Assembly (NCBI RefSeq): GCF_018622995.1
Contig: NZ_CP076022.1
Span: forward strand, 1,736,001-1,800,000
DNA length: 64,000 bases
Direction of reading: 5' to 3'
Origin: Arthrobacter jiangjiafuii
Lineage (GTDB): Bacteria > Actinomycetota > Actinomycetes > Actinomycetales > Micrococcaceae
A program made the position numbers and the translations under genes. Each line of letters begins with the position of its first letter. Position 1 is the first letter of the stretch. Positions 8,089-17,372 of the stretch are shown here, piece after piece. The notes below the pieces were generated by a model. That model made no database searches. It had not been told where the DNA came from and saw nothing but the letters and a program-made list of their open reading frames with translations.

Positions 8089-8733
8089 ATGACACTCCAT
8101 CCCACGCACGCCCGGAAACAATCCTCCAGCCATCCGGATAGCCGTCAAGACGCACTCGACAAAGCCCTCCAGATGATCGAAGCGCAGGATGTCGGCGTCG
8201 ATCTGCTGGTCGAAGTGCTTGTGCGCCGATCACAGGCTCTGGCGCCTGCCCTGGCCGCCGTCGTCAACGCGCAGCGCAGCCTCGATGCCCTCCGCCCCGC
8301 ACTGGCATCCCTCCCCGCCGTTGTTACACCTGAACTGGCTCAAGGTGCCATGGCCACGGAGAACGCCTGGCGCGCCATGGAGCAGGAGTTTGGGCTACTC
8401 AAGGCTCAAGATGCATCCAGGGCCCTGGGGTCCCGGGCCAAAGGCCGCAGCACCCTCGCCCACGACCGGCGCGAGAGCGGGCAGCTGCTCGGCGTCCGCC
8501 GCGGTAACGCCGTCCTCTACCCGGGGTTCCAGTTCGACAAGTACGGGGGCGTCCATAAGGTGATCACCGCCCTGATTCAGCTGGCCCACCGCGCCCGCCG
8601 CAGCGACGAGGACCTTGCCCAGTGGATCTGCCTCCCGTCCGGCTACCTCGACGGGGACCGTCCCGTGGATCGATTGCAGGACGCTGACGCTGTCCTGGCG
8701 GCTGCGCAAGGGCACTTCGGGGTCGAGTGGTGA
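8089..8733 (+). CDS. Antitoxin-like protein of a RES-type toxin-antitoxin pair
   Basis: A 214-aa protein upstream of, and overlapping, a RES-domain toxin gene. The C-terminal 70 residues (GVRRGNAVLYPGFQFD, then VITALIQLAH and LAQWICLPSGYLDGDRPVD) match the toxin-binding (MbcA/ParS/Xre) part of RES antitoxins. The N-terminal 130 residues are helical and Ala-rich; I see no clear helix-turn-helix. By analogy with MbcTA pairs it should neutralise the toxin and repress the operon. Confidence 0.75.
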   Translation: MTLHPTHARKQSSSHPDSRQDALDKALQMIEAQDVGVDLLVEVLVRRSQALAPALAAVVNAQRSLDALRPALASLPAVVTPELAQGAMATENAWRAMEQEFGLLKAQDASRALGSRAKGRSTLAHDRRESGQLLGVRRGNAVLYPGFQFDKYGGVHKVITALIQLAHRARRSDEDLAQWICLPSGYLDGDRPVDRLQDADAVLAAAQGHFGVEW

Positions 8734-9347
8734 CCGCTGGCCCTTCCGGACCACTCACCGCTGACACACACATACTGGACGAAGGGGCGCACCTGTACCG
8801 GATTTTCACCAACAGGCCGGACAGGCATGCGGGCACCTTCAACCCCGGCTTCGGGACTCCGACCCGCTTTGCATTCTTCGGAGACCCGGCCATCCCGGTC
8901 CTCTACGCCGGAGAATCAGAGATCGCTGCAATATCCGAGACCCTGCTGCACGACGTTCCTGCTGATGGCGGGGCACTGCTGCCGGGGGACTACCAGAACA
9001 AGGTGATGGGCCGGTTGACAGCGCAGCGCCCGCTCCGCTTGGCCTCCTTCATGGGGACAGGATTCAGGACAATGGGGGCCTCCGCTGAGGACGTAACGCG
9101 GACGCCGGCCAGCCGCTACGCGGAGACTGTTCTGTGGGCGGAGGCTGCGCACGCGGCGGGCTTTGAGGGCATCGCATGGATGAGTCGCCAGTGCGACACG
9201 GAGAAGGCTTATGTGTTCTTCGGCGACCGCGTGCGTGAGGATGATTTCGCAGTGGACCCGGCCTACGGGCGGGCGTTCGCGCTGCCGGATGACGCCGATT
9301 GGCTGACCCGGCTCTGCTCGCCGCTGAGGATTGAGGTCCGCAGGTAG
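8727..9347 (+). CDS. RES-domain toxin
   Basis: About 205 aa. The family's RES-type features are visible: an Arg in HLYRIFTNRP (about residue 25), PVLYAGESEIAAISETLLHD with conserved Glu residues (about 63-71), and a later TPASRYAETVLWAEAA. RES toxins are NAD+-degrading (phosphorylase-type) enzymes. GTG codons at 8727 and 8730 are both possible; 8730 gives the classic 4-nt GTGA overlap with the antitoxin stop. The overlap implies translational coupling. Confidence 0.8.
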   Translation: MVTAGPSGPLTADTHILDEGAHLYRIFTNRPDRHAGTFNPGFGTPTRFAFFGDPAIPVLYAGESEIAAISETLLHDVPADGGALLPGDYQNKVMGRLTAQRPLRLASFMGTGFRTMGASAEDVTRTPASRYAETVLWAEAAHAAGFEGIAWMSRQCDTEKAYVFFGDRVREDDFAVDPAYGRAFALPDDADWLTRLCSPLRIEVRR

Positions 9348-9384
9348 ATCGGCGGTGCATCACTGTGCTCGGCGGCGAACAACT

Positions 9385-10131
9385 TCAGCCACGTGCCGCA
9401 TGGCGCTTTTTGGAAGTGGCGCCCGTCGCCGGAGAATCTTTGAGAGCTGCTGCGGTGGTCCTGGTGCTCCGCGGCCGGCGGAAGCCAACGAACGTCAGAT
9501 AGATCCCCAGTGAGAACTCCCAGATGATCTCCGGCAGGGTGGCCAGGGCTGAAGGAACCGAGGTCTGTCCGTAGGCTCCGAAGAGCACGGCAATACCGGA
9601 CAGCGACATCAGTGGGCCGCCAATCAGGCCGAACAGTGCCATCGGCCGCGGCACCAGATGCGCGCGGTACATCAGGAACCCGAGCAGCAGTCCATTCCCG
9701 ATGCCGACCACAAACCCCGGGCCCAGCAGGAATGTCCAGCCATGCACCGCAACCAGGGCACGGGCAACGGGCAGATACTCCGCGGCGTCGGCACCGGCGG
9801 TCTGCCGCAGCGTCACCACCGCCAGGATGCTGAGGATACCGACGGCGATGAACGTGCATTCCACAATCCGGGCTGCGAGATAGCCGACCGCAGCGCTCTC
9901 GCTGTGCCTGCGCAGCACGGGAAAGAGTACGACGGCGGTGCCGATGTTCGTGATTATCAGTACCAGTTCGCAGACGGCACCGAGGAGGATCCGGGTGTCC
10001 GCACCGGGGCCGGTGATGTAGTCCGGGTCGGTGAGCAGTGGTGCGTAGAGTGCGGCCCCGGCGATGGCCGAGACGAAGGTGAGAAGGAATATGATCCCGG
10101 CGGTCCGGGCGGTCCGGTTGGAGGCTTGCAT
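9385..10131 (-). CDS. DUF4386 family membrane protein
   Basis: A 248-aa protein with about six transmembrane helices: TAGIIFLLTFVSAIAGAAL, then LLGAVCELVLIITNIGTAV, IVECTFIAVGILSILAVVTL, and so on. It has the layout and internal residues of DUF4386. I selected ATG 10131 because AGGAA precedes it; the reading frame extends further upstream only into the divergent regulator region. It is divergent from a TetR regulator with two operator-like palindromes between them, so it is probably that regulator's target. Its biochemical function is unknown. Confidence 0.8.
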   Translation of the reverse strand: MQASNRTARTAGIIFLLTFVSAIAGAALYAPLLTDPDYITGPGADTRILLGAVCELVLIITNIGTAVVLFPVLRRHSESAAVGYLAARIVECTFIAVGILSILAVVTLRQTAGADAAEYLPVARALVAVHGWTFLLGPGFVVGIGNGLLLGFLMYRAHLVPRPMALFGLIGGPLMSLSGIAVLFGAYGQTSVPSALATLPEIIWEFSLGIYLTFVGFRRPRSTRTTAAALKDSPATGATSKKRHAARG

Positions 10132-10151
10132 GGCGCTTCCTGTCGGCCAAA

Positions 10152-10201
10152 GGTGTACTTCGTACACCACGTGCGATGAACGTAGGTGTATGACGTACAC
10201 T
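10152..10201. promoter_or_regulatory. Twin TetR operator candidates
   Basis: GGTGTAC-TTC-GTACACC (10152-10168) is a perfect 7-3-7 palindrome. GGTGTAT-GAC-GTACACT (10185-10201) is an imperfect copy. Their centres are 33 bp apart, about three helical turns, in the gap between the divergent DUF4386 and TetR genes. This is the arrangement expected for a regulator controlling both genes. Confidence 0.65.
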
Positions 10202-10234
10202 CTGTCAAGCATCAATTCCCAGGAAGGTGGCGGC

Positions 10235-10933
10235 TTGGCACAGGTACCCAAGGACCGGCAGCAGCGGTCCGTGCCCCGACCGCGCCTGAACCGGGAGACC
10301 GTACTCCGCGCCGGCGTCGAACTGGCCGACCAGGTGGGTATCGAGGGTTTCACCATGCGCACCCTCTCCCAGGAGCTCGGTGTGGTTCCCATGGCGCTGT
10401 ACAAGCACGTGGCCAACAAGCAGGAACTGCTCGAGGGCATGGTGGATCTTGTCTGGAACGAGGTCACGGAGCCTGACGCCGGGCGCGGCTGGAAGCAGGG
10501 AGTGCGTGATCGTTCCGTCTCTCTCCGCGACGCTCTCATCCGGCACCGGTGGGCAGTGGGTCTGATGGAGGCAGCGGGACGCCCGGGACCAGAGAACCTG
10601 CGGCAGCACAACGCGATGCTGGGATGTCTGCGGCAGGGCGGGTTTTCGTTCCGCACCACCGTCCACGTTATGAGCCTGCTGGATGCCTACGTGTACGGGT
10701 TTGCTCTGCAGCAGAAGACGCTCTCCTTCGAGACTCCGGAGGAGTCGGCCGCGTCTGCCGCAGCAACGCACGATGCTGAATCCGCAGAGACAGCGGCCCG
10801 GTACCCGTATTTGCTCGAAGTGGTGGCCGAGCTGGCCAAGGAAGGCTATGACTATGACGCCGAATTCACCGTCGGGCTCGATCTCCTGCTGGACGGCGTT
10901 GAGGCTCTGCGCGGTTCCTGGCGCAGCGCTTAG
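10235..10933 (+). CDS. TetR family transcriptional regulator
   Basis: About 232 aa from TTG 10235. The N-terminal HTH reads VLRAGVELADQVGIEG, then MRTLSQELGVVPMALYKHV. The C-terminal ligand domain is of the TetR_C type and includes RYPYLLEVVAELA. An in-frame ATG at 10190 lies inside the second operator palindrome and has no ribosome site. The TTG at 10235 has AGGAAGG 7 nt upstream, so I prefer the TTG start. It probably represses itself and the DUF4386 gene; the inducer is unknown. Confidence 0.85.
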   Translation: MAQVPKDRQQRSVPRPRLNRETVLRAGVELADQVGIEGFTMRTLSQELGVVPMALYKHVANKQELLEGMVDLVWNEVTEPDAGRGWKQGVRDRSVSLRDALIRHRWAVGLMEAAGRPGPENLRQHNAMLGCLRQGGFSFRTTVHVMSLLDAYVYGFALQQKTLSFETPEESAASAAATHDAESAETAARYPYLLEVVAELAKEGYDYDAEFTVGLDLLLDGVEALRGSWRSA

Positions 10934-11102
10934 ATTCCGCTGCATCCGTCCGGGCAATTGTGCGGGAAGTCTGCCGGCGTGCTTCCGGAGACAGATTGTC
11001 CGCCGTTCATCCGCTTCCGGTGCCCGTGCTCAGAAGGAGAAAGCACCCCGCCCGGGCCTGCCACTAGTGGTCTGCCCGGCCGTGGCGCTTGCCTAGGTCA
11101 AA

Positions 11103-11267
11103 TCACTTCCCCGTCTTGCGCATGCTGAAGGTTCCGCTTGAGTGCTTCACCTTTTCGTACCCGCCGAACGCATTAGCCTTACCGGATTTCTGCTCCAGAC
11201 GGGCAGGTGAGACTGTACGTGGCGTGGTGTTGGCTTTGCCGGCACCTTTGGAAGTGTTGCTGGCCAT
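11103..11267 (-). CDS. Small basic protein (54 aa), uncharacterised
   Basis: A short gene with an almost ideal ribosome site: GGAGGTGATC ends about 3 nt before the ATG at 11267. The 54-residue product is rich in Ser, Thr, Lys and Gly, has no hydrophobic segment, and ends KHSSGTFSMRKTGK. Codon bias is coding-like. It follows the KH-domain gene on the same strand after about 47 nt, so the two may be co-transcribed. I do not recognise a family. Confidence 0.6.
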   Translation of the reverse strand: MASNTSKGAGKANTTPRTVSPARLEQKSGKANAFGGYEKVKHSSGTFSMRKTGK

Positions 11268-11314
11268 CTTGATCACCTCCTCTCGTGTTTTTATGGTCTC
11301 GGTGGAGACAGCTC

Positions 11315-11890
11315 TCAGGCTGCGCGGTAGCGGTTGCCGGTGGCGTCGTCGGCGTCAGCGATGATTTTGAGGATTCTTTGTTTGGCCGATTCAAGCGTCG
11401 CCATAGAGCAGGCAGAGATCCGCACCAACCCCGTCCTGTCGATACTTATCCGGCAGTCAGTTGCCACCTCGAGCCGGCGAACGGTGGAGCCGCCCAGGCC
11501 GATGACGAGCCCTATTCGGCCTGGTGGAATCTCGAAGGTCTGGATGCGGTCAGCCCATGCCGTCGTTTTGACTGTGGCCGTCTTTGCTGTTTCCCATGGT
11601 TCTGCCACTACCCACACCTTGAGGACCCGGCCGTCGAGCTCACGCTCGAGGCGCACGCTGCCGTTTTCACGGTCCGGTACTGACCGACTGGGCTTGGCAA
11701 TCACCTGCTCGATTTGATGCTGCCGCACCTGGCGTTGGAGCATCCGCTCCCTTGCGTGGTTTGTGTAGGTGGGAGGTACAGCCAATCGGGGCTGGGGCGT
11801 GCGCTGGCTTCGCATTTTAGTGAATAGCCAGAGGGTGACAGCCGCGAGAATGGCTGTTCCGATAAGCAGCCACGAGATAATTGCATGCAT
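11315..11890 (-). CDS. Membrane-anchored DUF4258-KH domain protein
   Basis: A 191-aa protein with three parts: one N-terminal transmembrane helix (residues 3-24), a DUF4258-like segment (about 45-100, starting NHARERMLQRQVR), and a KH RNA-binding domain (about 119-178, IPPGRIGLVIGLGGSTVRRL). The GXXG loop is GLGG at 131-134, and the domain most resembles the KH module of PNPase. I chose ATG 11890 for the AAGGAAGG site 8 nt upstream. It is divergent from the STAND gene. The role is unknown; the layout implies RNA binding at the membrane. Confidence 0.7.
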   Translation of the reverse strand: MHAIISWLLIGTAILAAVTLWLFTKMRSQRTPQPRLAVPPTYTNHARERMLQRQVRQHQIEQVIAKPSRSVPDRENGSVRLERELDGRVLKVWVVAEPWETAKTATVKTTAWADRIQTFEIPPGRIGLVIGLGGSTVRRLEVATDCRISIDRTGLVRISACSMATLESAKQRILKIIADADDATGNRYRAA

Positions 11891-12029
11891 GTCCGTTGCC
11901 TTCCTTTCGTTCCATGTGCGTCTGATGACGCTTAATCCACAGTCCGATGCGGCATGGCTAGGCATCAACCGGTGCTATGCCGAGCAGTGCCTAGCCTCAC
12001 TGTGAGGGAATTGCTGGCATGATGCGGAC

Positions 12030-15000
12030 ATGGGAAAAAACGGGGAGCTAGACATCGACAAAACACTTTTCGATGCACTTACGGAAGTCTGGGGAGAGGC
12101 GCCGACAGCTGTCAGTCCCATGGTTGTGCTTGCGGCTTACCTGTATTCCCTGAAGGACGGCTACGGATTGACCGACACTCAGCATCTAGATGCGGACAAG
12201 GTCGAACTGCCTCCAATTGCAGACGATGCAAGAAGATTTATTGACCAGTTCATCCCTGGGAGTGCCGATATGGACTCGCTGCGAAACTTCATCTACGGAG
12301 TGTTCGCATCAATGTCGGCTGATGCGAATATCCGCAGAAGGATAAATAAGAGCAACAGGCTCTCAGATACTGAGGTGCTCATGTTGGGACAAATCGCTTG
12401 GAACTTGGAGCAGAACGAACGACGCCGAAGGCTACCTCTCGGACCCCGGCCAATCCGGCGAAACGGCAAGCCATTCACACTCGATATTCCCGTCCCAAAG
12501 CGTGACCTGGACTTTGCGACGATGCGCTGGACAGAGCGCAGAAATCTGACAGGCGTCCCCGGTAAATCATCGGGCGCCAGCTTCGGTAGCCAGGCAGCGC
12601 GCCTCGCTGTATTGGCGGCGAAGTGGCTCCTTGATGCGGGTACTCCGCCAACGCCAGAAATTGGCGAAGCATCCTTGGTCGACGGTGCTAAGGGGACACA
12701 ACGGATCGTCTGGGCCGCAGGTTCAGCCCAAGAGCCGACGATCGCCAGTACGGGTTTTCTCCCGGCTGATTCCAAAGCACTGGGGCTATCTGCCGTGCCT
12801 AGGACAGGCCGGATCGGCCCAGTTCTTGTCGGCGACTTTGCCGAGGTGGGGGATCGCTATCAACGGAGGGGATTTGATGATGAAATCACCCGAGTGTGGG
12901 AAGACGGTGGGGATCGCCGCGTGTGGTTGTGTGGGGGGCCCGGTCTGGGGAAATCTTACGCAGCTCGAAAGGTCATGCAGAGCGCCCTAGGCCGTGTTGA
13001 CGACAACCGTCACGACTTGCTGATTTGGGTGAACTCCGCCGATTCAGTGACCGTAACCAGAGAATTCTCACGCGCAGCGGAACGCCTCGACCTCGGGGAC
13101 TCCGTGTCAACGGACGCTGCGGATAGGGCTGACCTACTTACCCGTTCACTGCTCGAGCATCTGAGAACAACCGACGAGCGCTGGCTTATCGTGCTAGACG
13201 ACGCGGATGCCGAAGGTCTTATCGAGAACAACCTAGTCCCTACTGGGACAAACCCAAGGGGACGGGTCCTAATCACGACCTTGAGTGGCTCCCACAGGAT
13301 CGTGGGCGCTGGTCGTCATGTTGAAGCGGAGCTATTCTCGCGGGGCGAGGCCGAGGATTTCATCAAAAACCGTCTACCCGAGACGTCCGAGGACGACAGG
13401 GCTGGGTTAAGCAAGATTGTGAGGCACCACCCGCTCGCACTATCTATTGCGGCGTCGACAATAGCAGCAAACGGTATGACGGTCACAGCCTGGATCGAGG
13501 AATTCGAACATGCAAGACGCATGGACGAGGCAGCCGATTTCGCGGACGTGGGTGGCTACCCGAGGCTCGTTGGTGCAACATGGCAGCTCGCGCTGGACAG
13601 AGCTTCTCGGCGTATGCCAGAGGGGGTGGTGCAACGGGCAGCCATGGTCGCCGCCCTCCAAGATCCAGATGGCCACCCAACATGGCTGTGGCAACGTGAC
13701 CCTGTCAGAGAATGGGTTGCCGGTGGTGCGGATCTTCCCTGGAACAGGGGGAGAATGCACCCCGGCATCAAAAGACTTGTCGACTACGGCATCATTCGGC
13801 TCGTCGGCGACTGGCCTGACGGTCGCATCACGATCCATCAACTGGCGGCCAGAGCCATCCGCGAATCCGCCGCCCCTGAGACACTGGCCGAACTCGGCGC
13901 ACTCCTCGCTGACCAGTGGTTGCTTGAATTGACGCTAAAGCCGGCCAACACACAGTCCAAGGAAATCCGGGCAGGTGTCGCCCCCGTCGCGGCGATACCC
14001 TATCTCTCCTCATCGGCAAGAAACACCGCCACCGCTCTGCTGAATTTCTCTCAACCATCATCATCCGAACAGGTCCTTGGCTCAGATCACTTCGAGCTGG
14101 AACTATTGAGGCCGCATCTCTCACAGGGAGGAGCCATCGGCCAGGCTGCGTTCGCGCTGCGCCTTGCCGACGTCGGACTGGACGAACAGGCCCTCGGTCG
14201 CCATGTGGATGCCCAAAGAAACCTTGCAGAAGCTGCCGCCATCTACCGTCGTTTGATCGACACCCCGGATCTCCCCGATGACCTCCGCGCCGGTCATTTC
14301 GAGGCCCTAGCAGAAATAGACGCCGAATTGAACCGACCCGACCAAGCCCACAACAACCGGACGAACGCTGCAAGGCTTCGTGAGCGTTTCAAATCAAGCG
14401 AAGTGATGAAGGTCAAGTCCATAGCTAATCAGCTCGCGCTAGCTGATTTATACGAGAAGCTATCAGACCCGCAGGGAACAAAAGCCGCCCTTGACCGGGC
14501 GCTGTCGCTCTGGGATGGCCAGGAATCCGCCGACCCCGACGCAGATGCATCAACGTATGCAGGGCTCGCTCGTCGGTTGACATCGGCGGGACGCCTCGCG
14601 GAGGCCGAAGAGCACATGCGCCGTGCGGCAGAACTGTACGAGACAACGAAGTTTGGTCGAACTGTTCGCTTCAAGCAAATCGCCACAGAGCTGGGATACA
14701 TTTGCGCTCGAGCCGGCAAATGGACCGAAGCTGAAGAATGGTTTCTGAGAAGCGAGAGCAACCCAGTACCCCTTGCTAGCGTTCTGCTGCGCCAAGGGCG
14801 AAGTAGTGATGCAAGGGCAACCCTTGCCCAAGCAGCCAGAAGCTCTGAAGCTGTGACTCAGCGAGAGCCGAGCATCGATGCCCTCATCCGTGAGATGGTC
14901 GAGAATTCTGTTGTGCCTACGCTCTATTCTCTAGTGCAGAAGGCCATGGGCCACGGGCGATGGGAGGAGGCTGCCGATCTGGCGACAGTTTGCCTTGAGC

Positions 15001-16007
15001 TGACTCGTGCTCGCCACGATTTGAACCCAGGTGAAGACCCGCAAAAACTGGCCCAGGCATATTTCACGGCAGGGGTGGCTTCTCGGTCGGCCGTACGACT
15101 TGATACAGCTATTACGCATTTCACGAGCAGCGCCGACATACTTGAGATGCTGATCCAAATAAGTCGCACAGAAGACCTTCAGCTGAAGTATGGGCAGTCA
15201 CTCTACTGGCTGGCCACGACTACTCAAGACACCGGTTCTCCGGAATCTGCAGCGAATCATGCCCGTCGCGCTGTCGAAATCCTGAGTCAATTAGATTCTG
15301 AGGAAGCCCGCCAAGACCTCAGTGACGCACTCTCAGTTCTCGGATTGGCCTATCTTGAAAAAGGGGACGCGGACGAAGCCATTGCCAGTTTCACGTACCA
15401 AGTGCGCATCTGGCAGGCTGCATATGAAAGGGCGCCCGCCTCGAACACAGCTATTTCTTTCACTAAGGCGCTAGAGAAACAATGGCTTGCCCTTATGAAA
15501 ACACGCAGGTGGAACGAAGCGGTCCAACCGCTCATCGATGCGATTGCGATTTACCGAACGATGCCCCCTGCAGATACCCAAGATGGGGAGGCCCTGGCAG
15601 GGGCGCTCTTCAACCTCGCATACGTCTATTTCAATCAGGGAGGAAGCGCTTCAGAGTCAGCGTCATTCGCCGAGCAGTCAGTCGGAGCTTGGCAAGAACT
15701 GCTGGATGAGGAGCCCAGCAATCTCGGACTTCAAGTTAGCATCGCGTACGCTCTTTACATGCTCGCGGCATCCTTGAGTGAACTTGACCGTGACCTCGAC
15801 GTTGTCAGCGTTTTGAATCGAGCAGCCAACCATCTCCAGTTGCCCACCGAACTTCGGCCAGACGATCTCGGACCACTGCTGATGGAAGTGCTCACTGAGC
15901 TTGAAAGCGGCCTCCGGGCGATAGGCGACGATAGCTATGCCGATGAAATTCGCGCACGAGCAAACGATCTTGCCCGGCGTCTTCCTCCGCTGACTGACGA
16001 AGAGTGA
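12030..16007 (+). CDS. STAND-class NTPase with C-terminal TPR array (NB-ARC-like)
   Basis: A 1,325-aa protein. Residues 1-140 form an N-terminal domain I do not recognise. The NTPase module has P-loop GGPGLGKS (about 302-309), Walker B WLIVLDDAD (about 385-393), GRVLITTLS and an HHPLALSIAAS (GLPL-like) helix. From about 700 to the end there are repeated 34-residue helix pairs of TPR type, e.g. LAEAAAIYRRLID and YLEKGDADEAIASFTYQV. The architecture of effector, STAND switch and ligand-sensing repeats is typical of antiphage Avs/NLR-like sensors and of some signalling regulators. A CATGAT -10-like box ends 6 nt before the ATG. Composition is lower in GC than the core genes. Confidence 0.85.
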   Translation: MGKNGELDIDKTLFDALTEVWGEAPTAVSPMVVLAAYLYSLKDGYGLTDTQHLDADKVELPPIADDARRFIDQFIPGSADMDSLRNFIYGVFASMSADANIRRRINKSNRLSDTEVLMLGQIAWNLEQNERRRRLPLGPRPIRRNGKPFTLDIPVPKRDLDFATMRWTERRNLTGVPGKSSGASFGSQAARLAVLAAKWLLDAGTPPTPEIGEASLVDGAKGTQRIVWAAGSAQEPTIASTGFLPADSKALGLSAVPRTGRIGPVLVGDFAEVGDRYQRRGFDDEITRVWEDGGDRRVWLCGGPGLGKSYAARKVMQSALGRVDDNRHDLLIWVNSADSVTVTREFSRAAERLDLGDSVSTDAADRADLLTRSLLEHLRTTDERWLIVLDDADAEGLIENNLVPTGTNPRGRVLITTLSGSHRIVGAGRHVEAELFSRGEAEDFIKNRLPETSEDDRAGLSKIVRHHPLALSIAASTIAANGMTVTAWIEEFEHARRMDEAADFADVGGYPRLVGATWQLALDRASRRMPEGVVQRAAMVAALQDPDGHPTWLWQRDPVREWVAGGADLPWNRGRMHPGIKRLVDYGIIRLVGDWPDGRITIHQLAARAIRESAAPETLAELGALLADQWLLELTLKPANTQSKEIRAGVAPVAAIPYLSSSARNTATALLNFSQPSSSEQVLGSDHFELELLRPHLSQGGAIGQAAFALRLADVGLDEQALGRHVDAQRNLAEAAAIYRRLIDTPDLPDDLRAGHFEALAEIDAELNRPDQAHNNRTNAARLRERFKSSEVMKVKSIANQLALADLYEKLSDPQGTKAALDRALSLWDGQESADPDADASTYAGLARRLTSAGRLAEAEEHMRRAAELYETTKFGRTVRFKQIATELGYICARAGKWTEAEEWFLRSESNPVPLASVLLRQGRSSDARATLAQAARSSEAVTQREPSIDALIREMVENSVVPTLYSLVQKAMGHGRWEEAADLATVCLELTRARHDLNPGEDPQKLAQAYFTAGVASRSAVRLDTAITHFTSSADILEMLIQISRTEDLQLKYGQSLYWLATTTQDTGSPESAANHARRAVEILSQLDSEEARQDLSDALSVLGLAYLEKGDADEAIASFTYQVRIWQAAYERAPASNTAISFTKALEKQWLALMKTRRWNEAVQPLIDAIAIYRTMPPADTQDGEALAGALFNLAYVYFNQGGSASESASFAEQSVGAWQELLDEEPSNLGLQVSIAYALYMLAASLSELDRDLDVVSVLNRAANHLQLPTELRPDDLGPLLMEVLTELESGLRAIGDDSYADEIRARANDLARRLPPLTDEE

Positions 16008-16158
16008 TATGACAAACGGAATCGTTGTTCCTTGAGGGCATTTTCCAACAGCTGCCTACTTTTGTTAGTTCCCTTGGATAACTTACGCCGTAAAAGGGAC
16101 GACAGTCCTGCCGTCGTCGTTCGTCCGCGATTAGGGGGGGGTGCCTCTATGGTTTTCG

Positions 16159-17372
16159 TCAAGCGGCTGAGGAAAGATTCTTAGGCGCGGGGTCCGCGTA
16201 GAGGGTTCCGTCGCGGAGCATCGCGAAAAGGACATCGGAACGGCGCCGGACGAGGGCAATTATTGCTTGGCTGTGGCTTTTGCCTTCGGCGCGTTTGCGG
16301 TCGTAATACGCCCTGGCCGGTGGATGATGCAGGGCGCGGCGAAGGCCGAGTGGAACAGCGCGCGTTTGAGTTTCTTGTTGCCCCGCCGGCTCGGATGCTC
16401 ACCCCGGATCGAGGATCCCGAGCGGCGGGTAACCGGGGCGATTCCAGCGTAGGACGCCAGATGGGCGGCGGACGCGAAGTGCTTGCCGGTGACTTCGGTG
16501 AGGATCCGTGCGCAGGTCCTGACGCCAATGCCGGGCATCGAGGTCAGGACCTCGTAAAGAGGGTGGGCCTCCACGAGTGCTTCGACCTGGGCGGCGATCT
16601 CGTCGCGCTGCCGGCGCAGGGCCAGTAGCTGCGCGGCCAGTTTGGGCAGCACGATCCCCGCTGCGCCGGTGCCTACGACCACGACCGTCTGCTCGCCAAG
16701 AGCGGTAAACACGGACTCGGTAAGGCGTTCGGCGGCCCTGGGTGCGTGTTTCTTCAGCCGTGCTTTTGACGTGTCCCGCGGCCGGCGGTCTTCAACGCCG
16801 CAGGGGTCGGATAGCGGGTGAGCAGGTCAGCCACGGCCGGATGGTCCAGGTGCGGTCCCAGTGCCCGTTCCAGCGCGGGATGGATTTGGGTGAGCAGTCC
16901 GCGGATCCGGTTGGTGGCGGTGATTTGTCCGGCGAGGAGGTCATCGAACCCGCAGAGCACTCCGAGTTCGGCCAGGGTTTCATCGTCCAGTTCCACCGGG
17001 CGCAGCGTATGCGGCATGGACCCGGGCGGCTTCAGCGATGATCGCCGCACCGCGGGCATCGGTCTTCGCCTGGCCCGGATGCAGGTCAGCAATCCTGCGC
17101 ATCGCTAGGCCCGGCAGGTAGCCCACGGCTGCTCCGGCGGCCTGAGCTCCCGCGACGGGCAGCGCACCGATGGTCGCTGGCTGATCCACGACAACCAGGA
17201 CTTTCCCGTGGCCGGTGAGTTTGGTGAGGACGTCCCGGATTTTGGTTTCGTCCTGCGGCAGGGCCTTGTCGTAGAGCTTCTTCCCGGCCCGGTTCGGTGC
17301 CACGGCATCGTGCCCTGTTTTTCCGACGTCCAGGCCTACGAGAACGTCGATGCTCTCTTGCTCCAAGATCAT
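16159..17372 (-). pseudogene. IS110 family transposase, decayed by frameshifts
   Basis: Starts at ATG 17372 with GGGGGT upstream. The N-terminal DEDD nuclease part is intact in one frame (VLVGLDVGKTGHDAVAPN, then VLVVVDQPATIGALPVA) to about 17080. The middle (RPVELDDETLAELGVLCGF, then GLLTQIHPALERALGP) continues in a second frame. The C-terminal transposase_20 part (MPGIGVRTCARILTEVTGK, then YAGIAPVTRRSGSS) is in the first frame again, and the tail is in the third. At least three frameshifts separate them. The total span of 1,214 nt equals a normal IS110 transposase, so decay came by small indels. IS110 elements lack long terminal inverted repeats, so exact ends are not visible. Confidence 0.85.
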
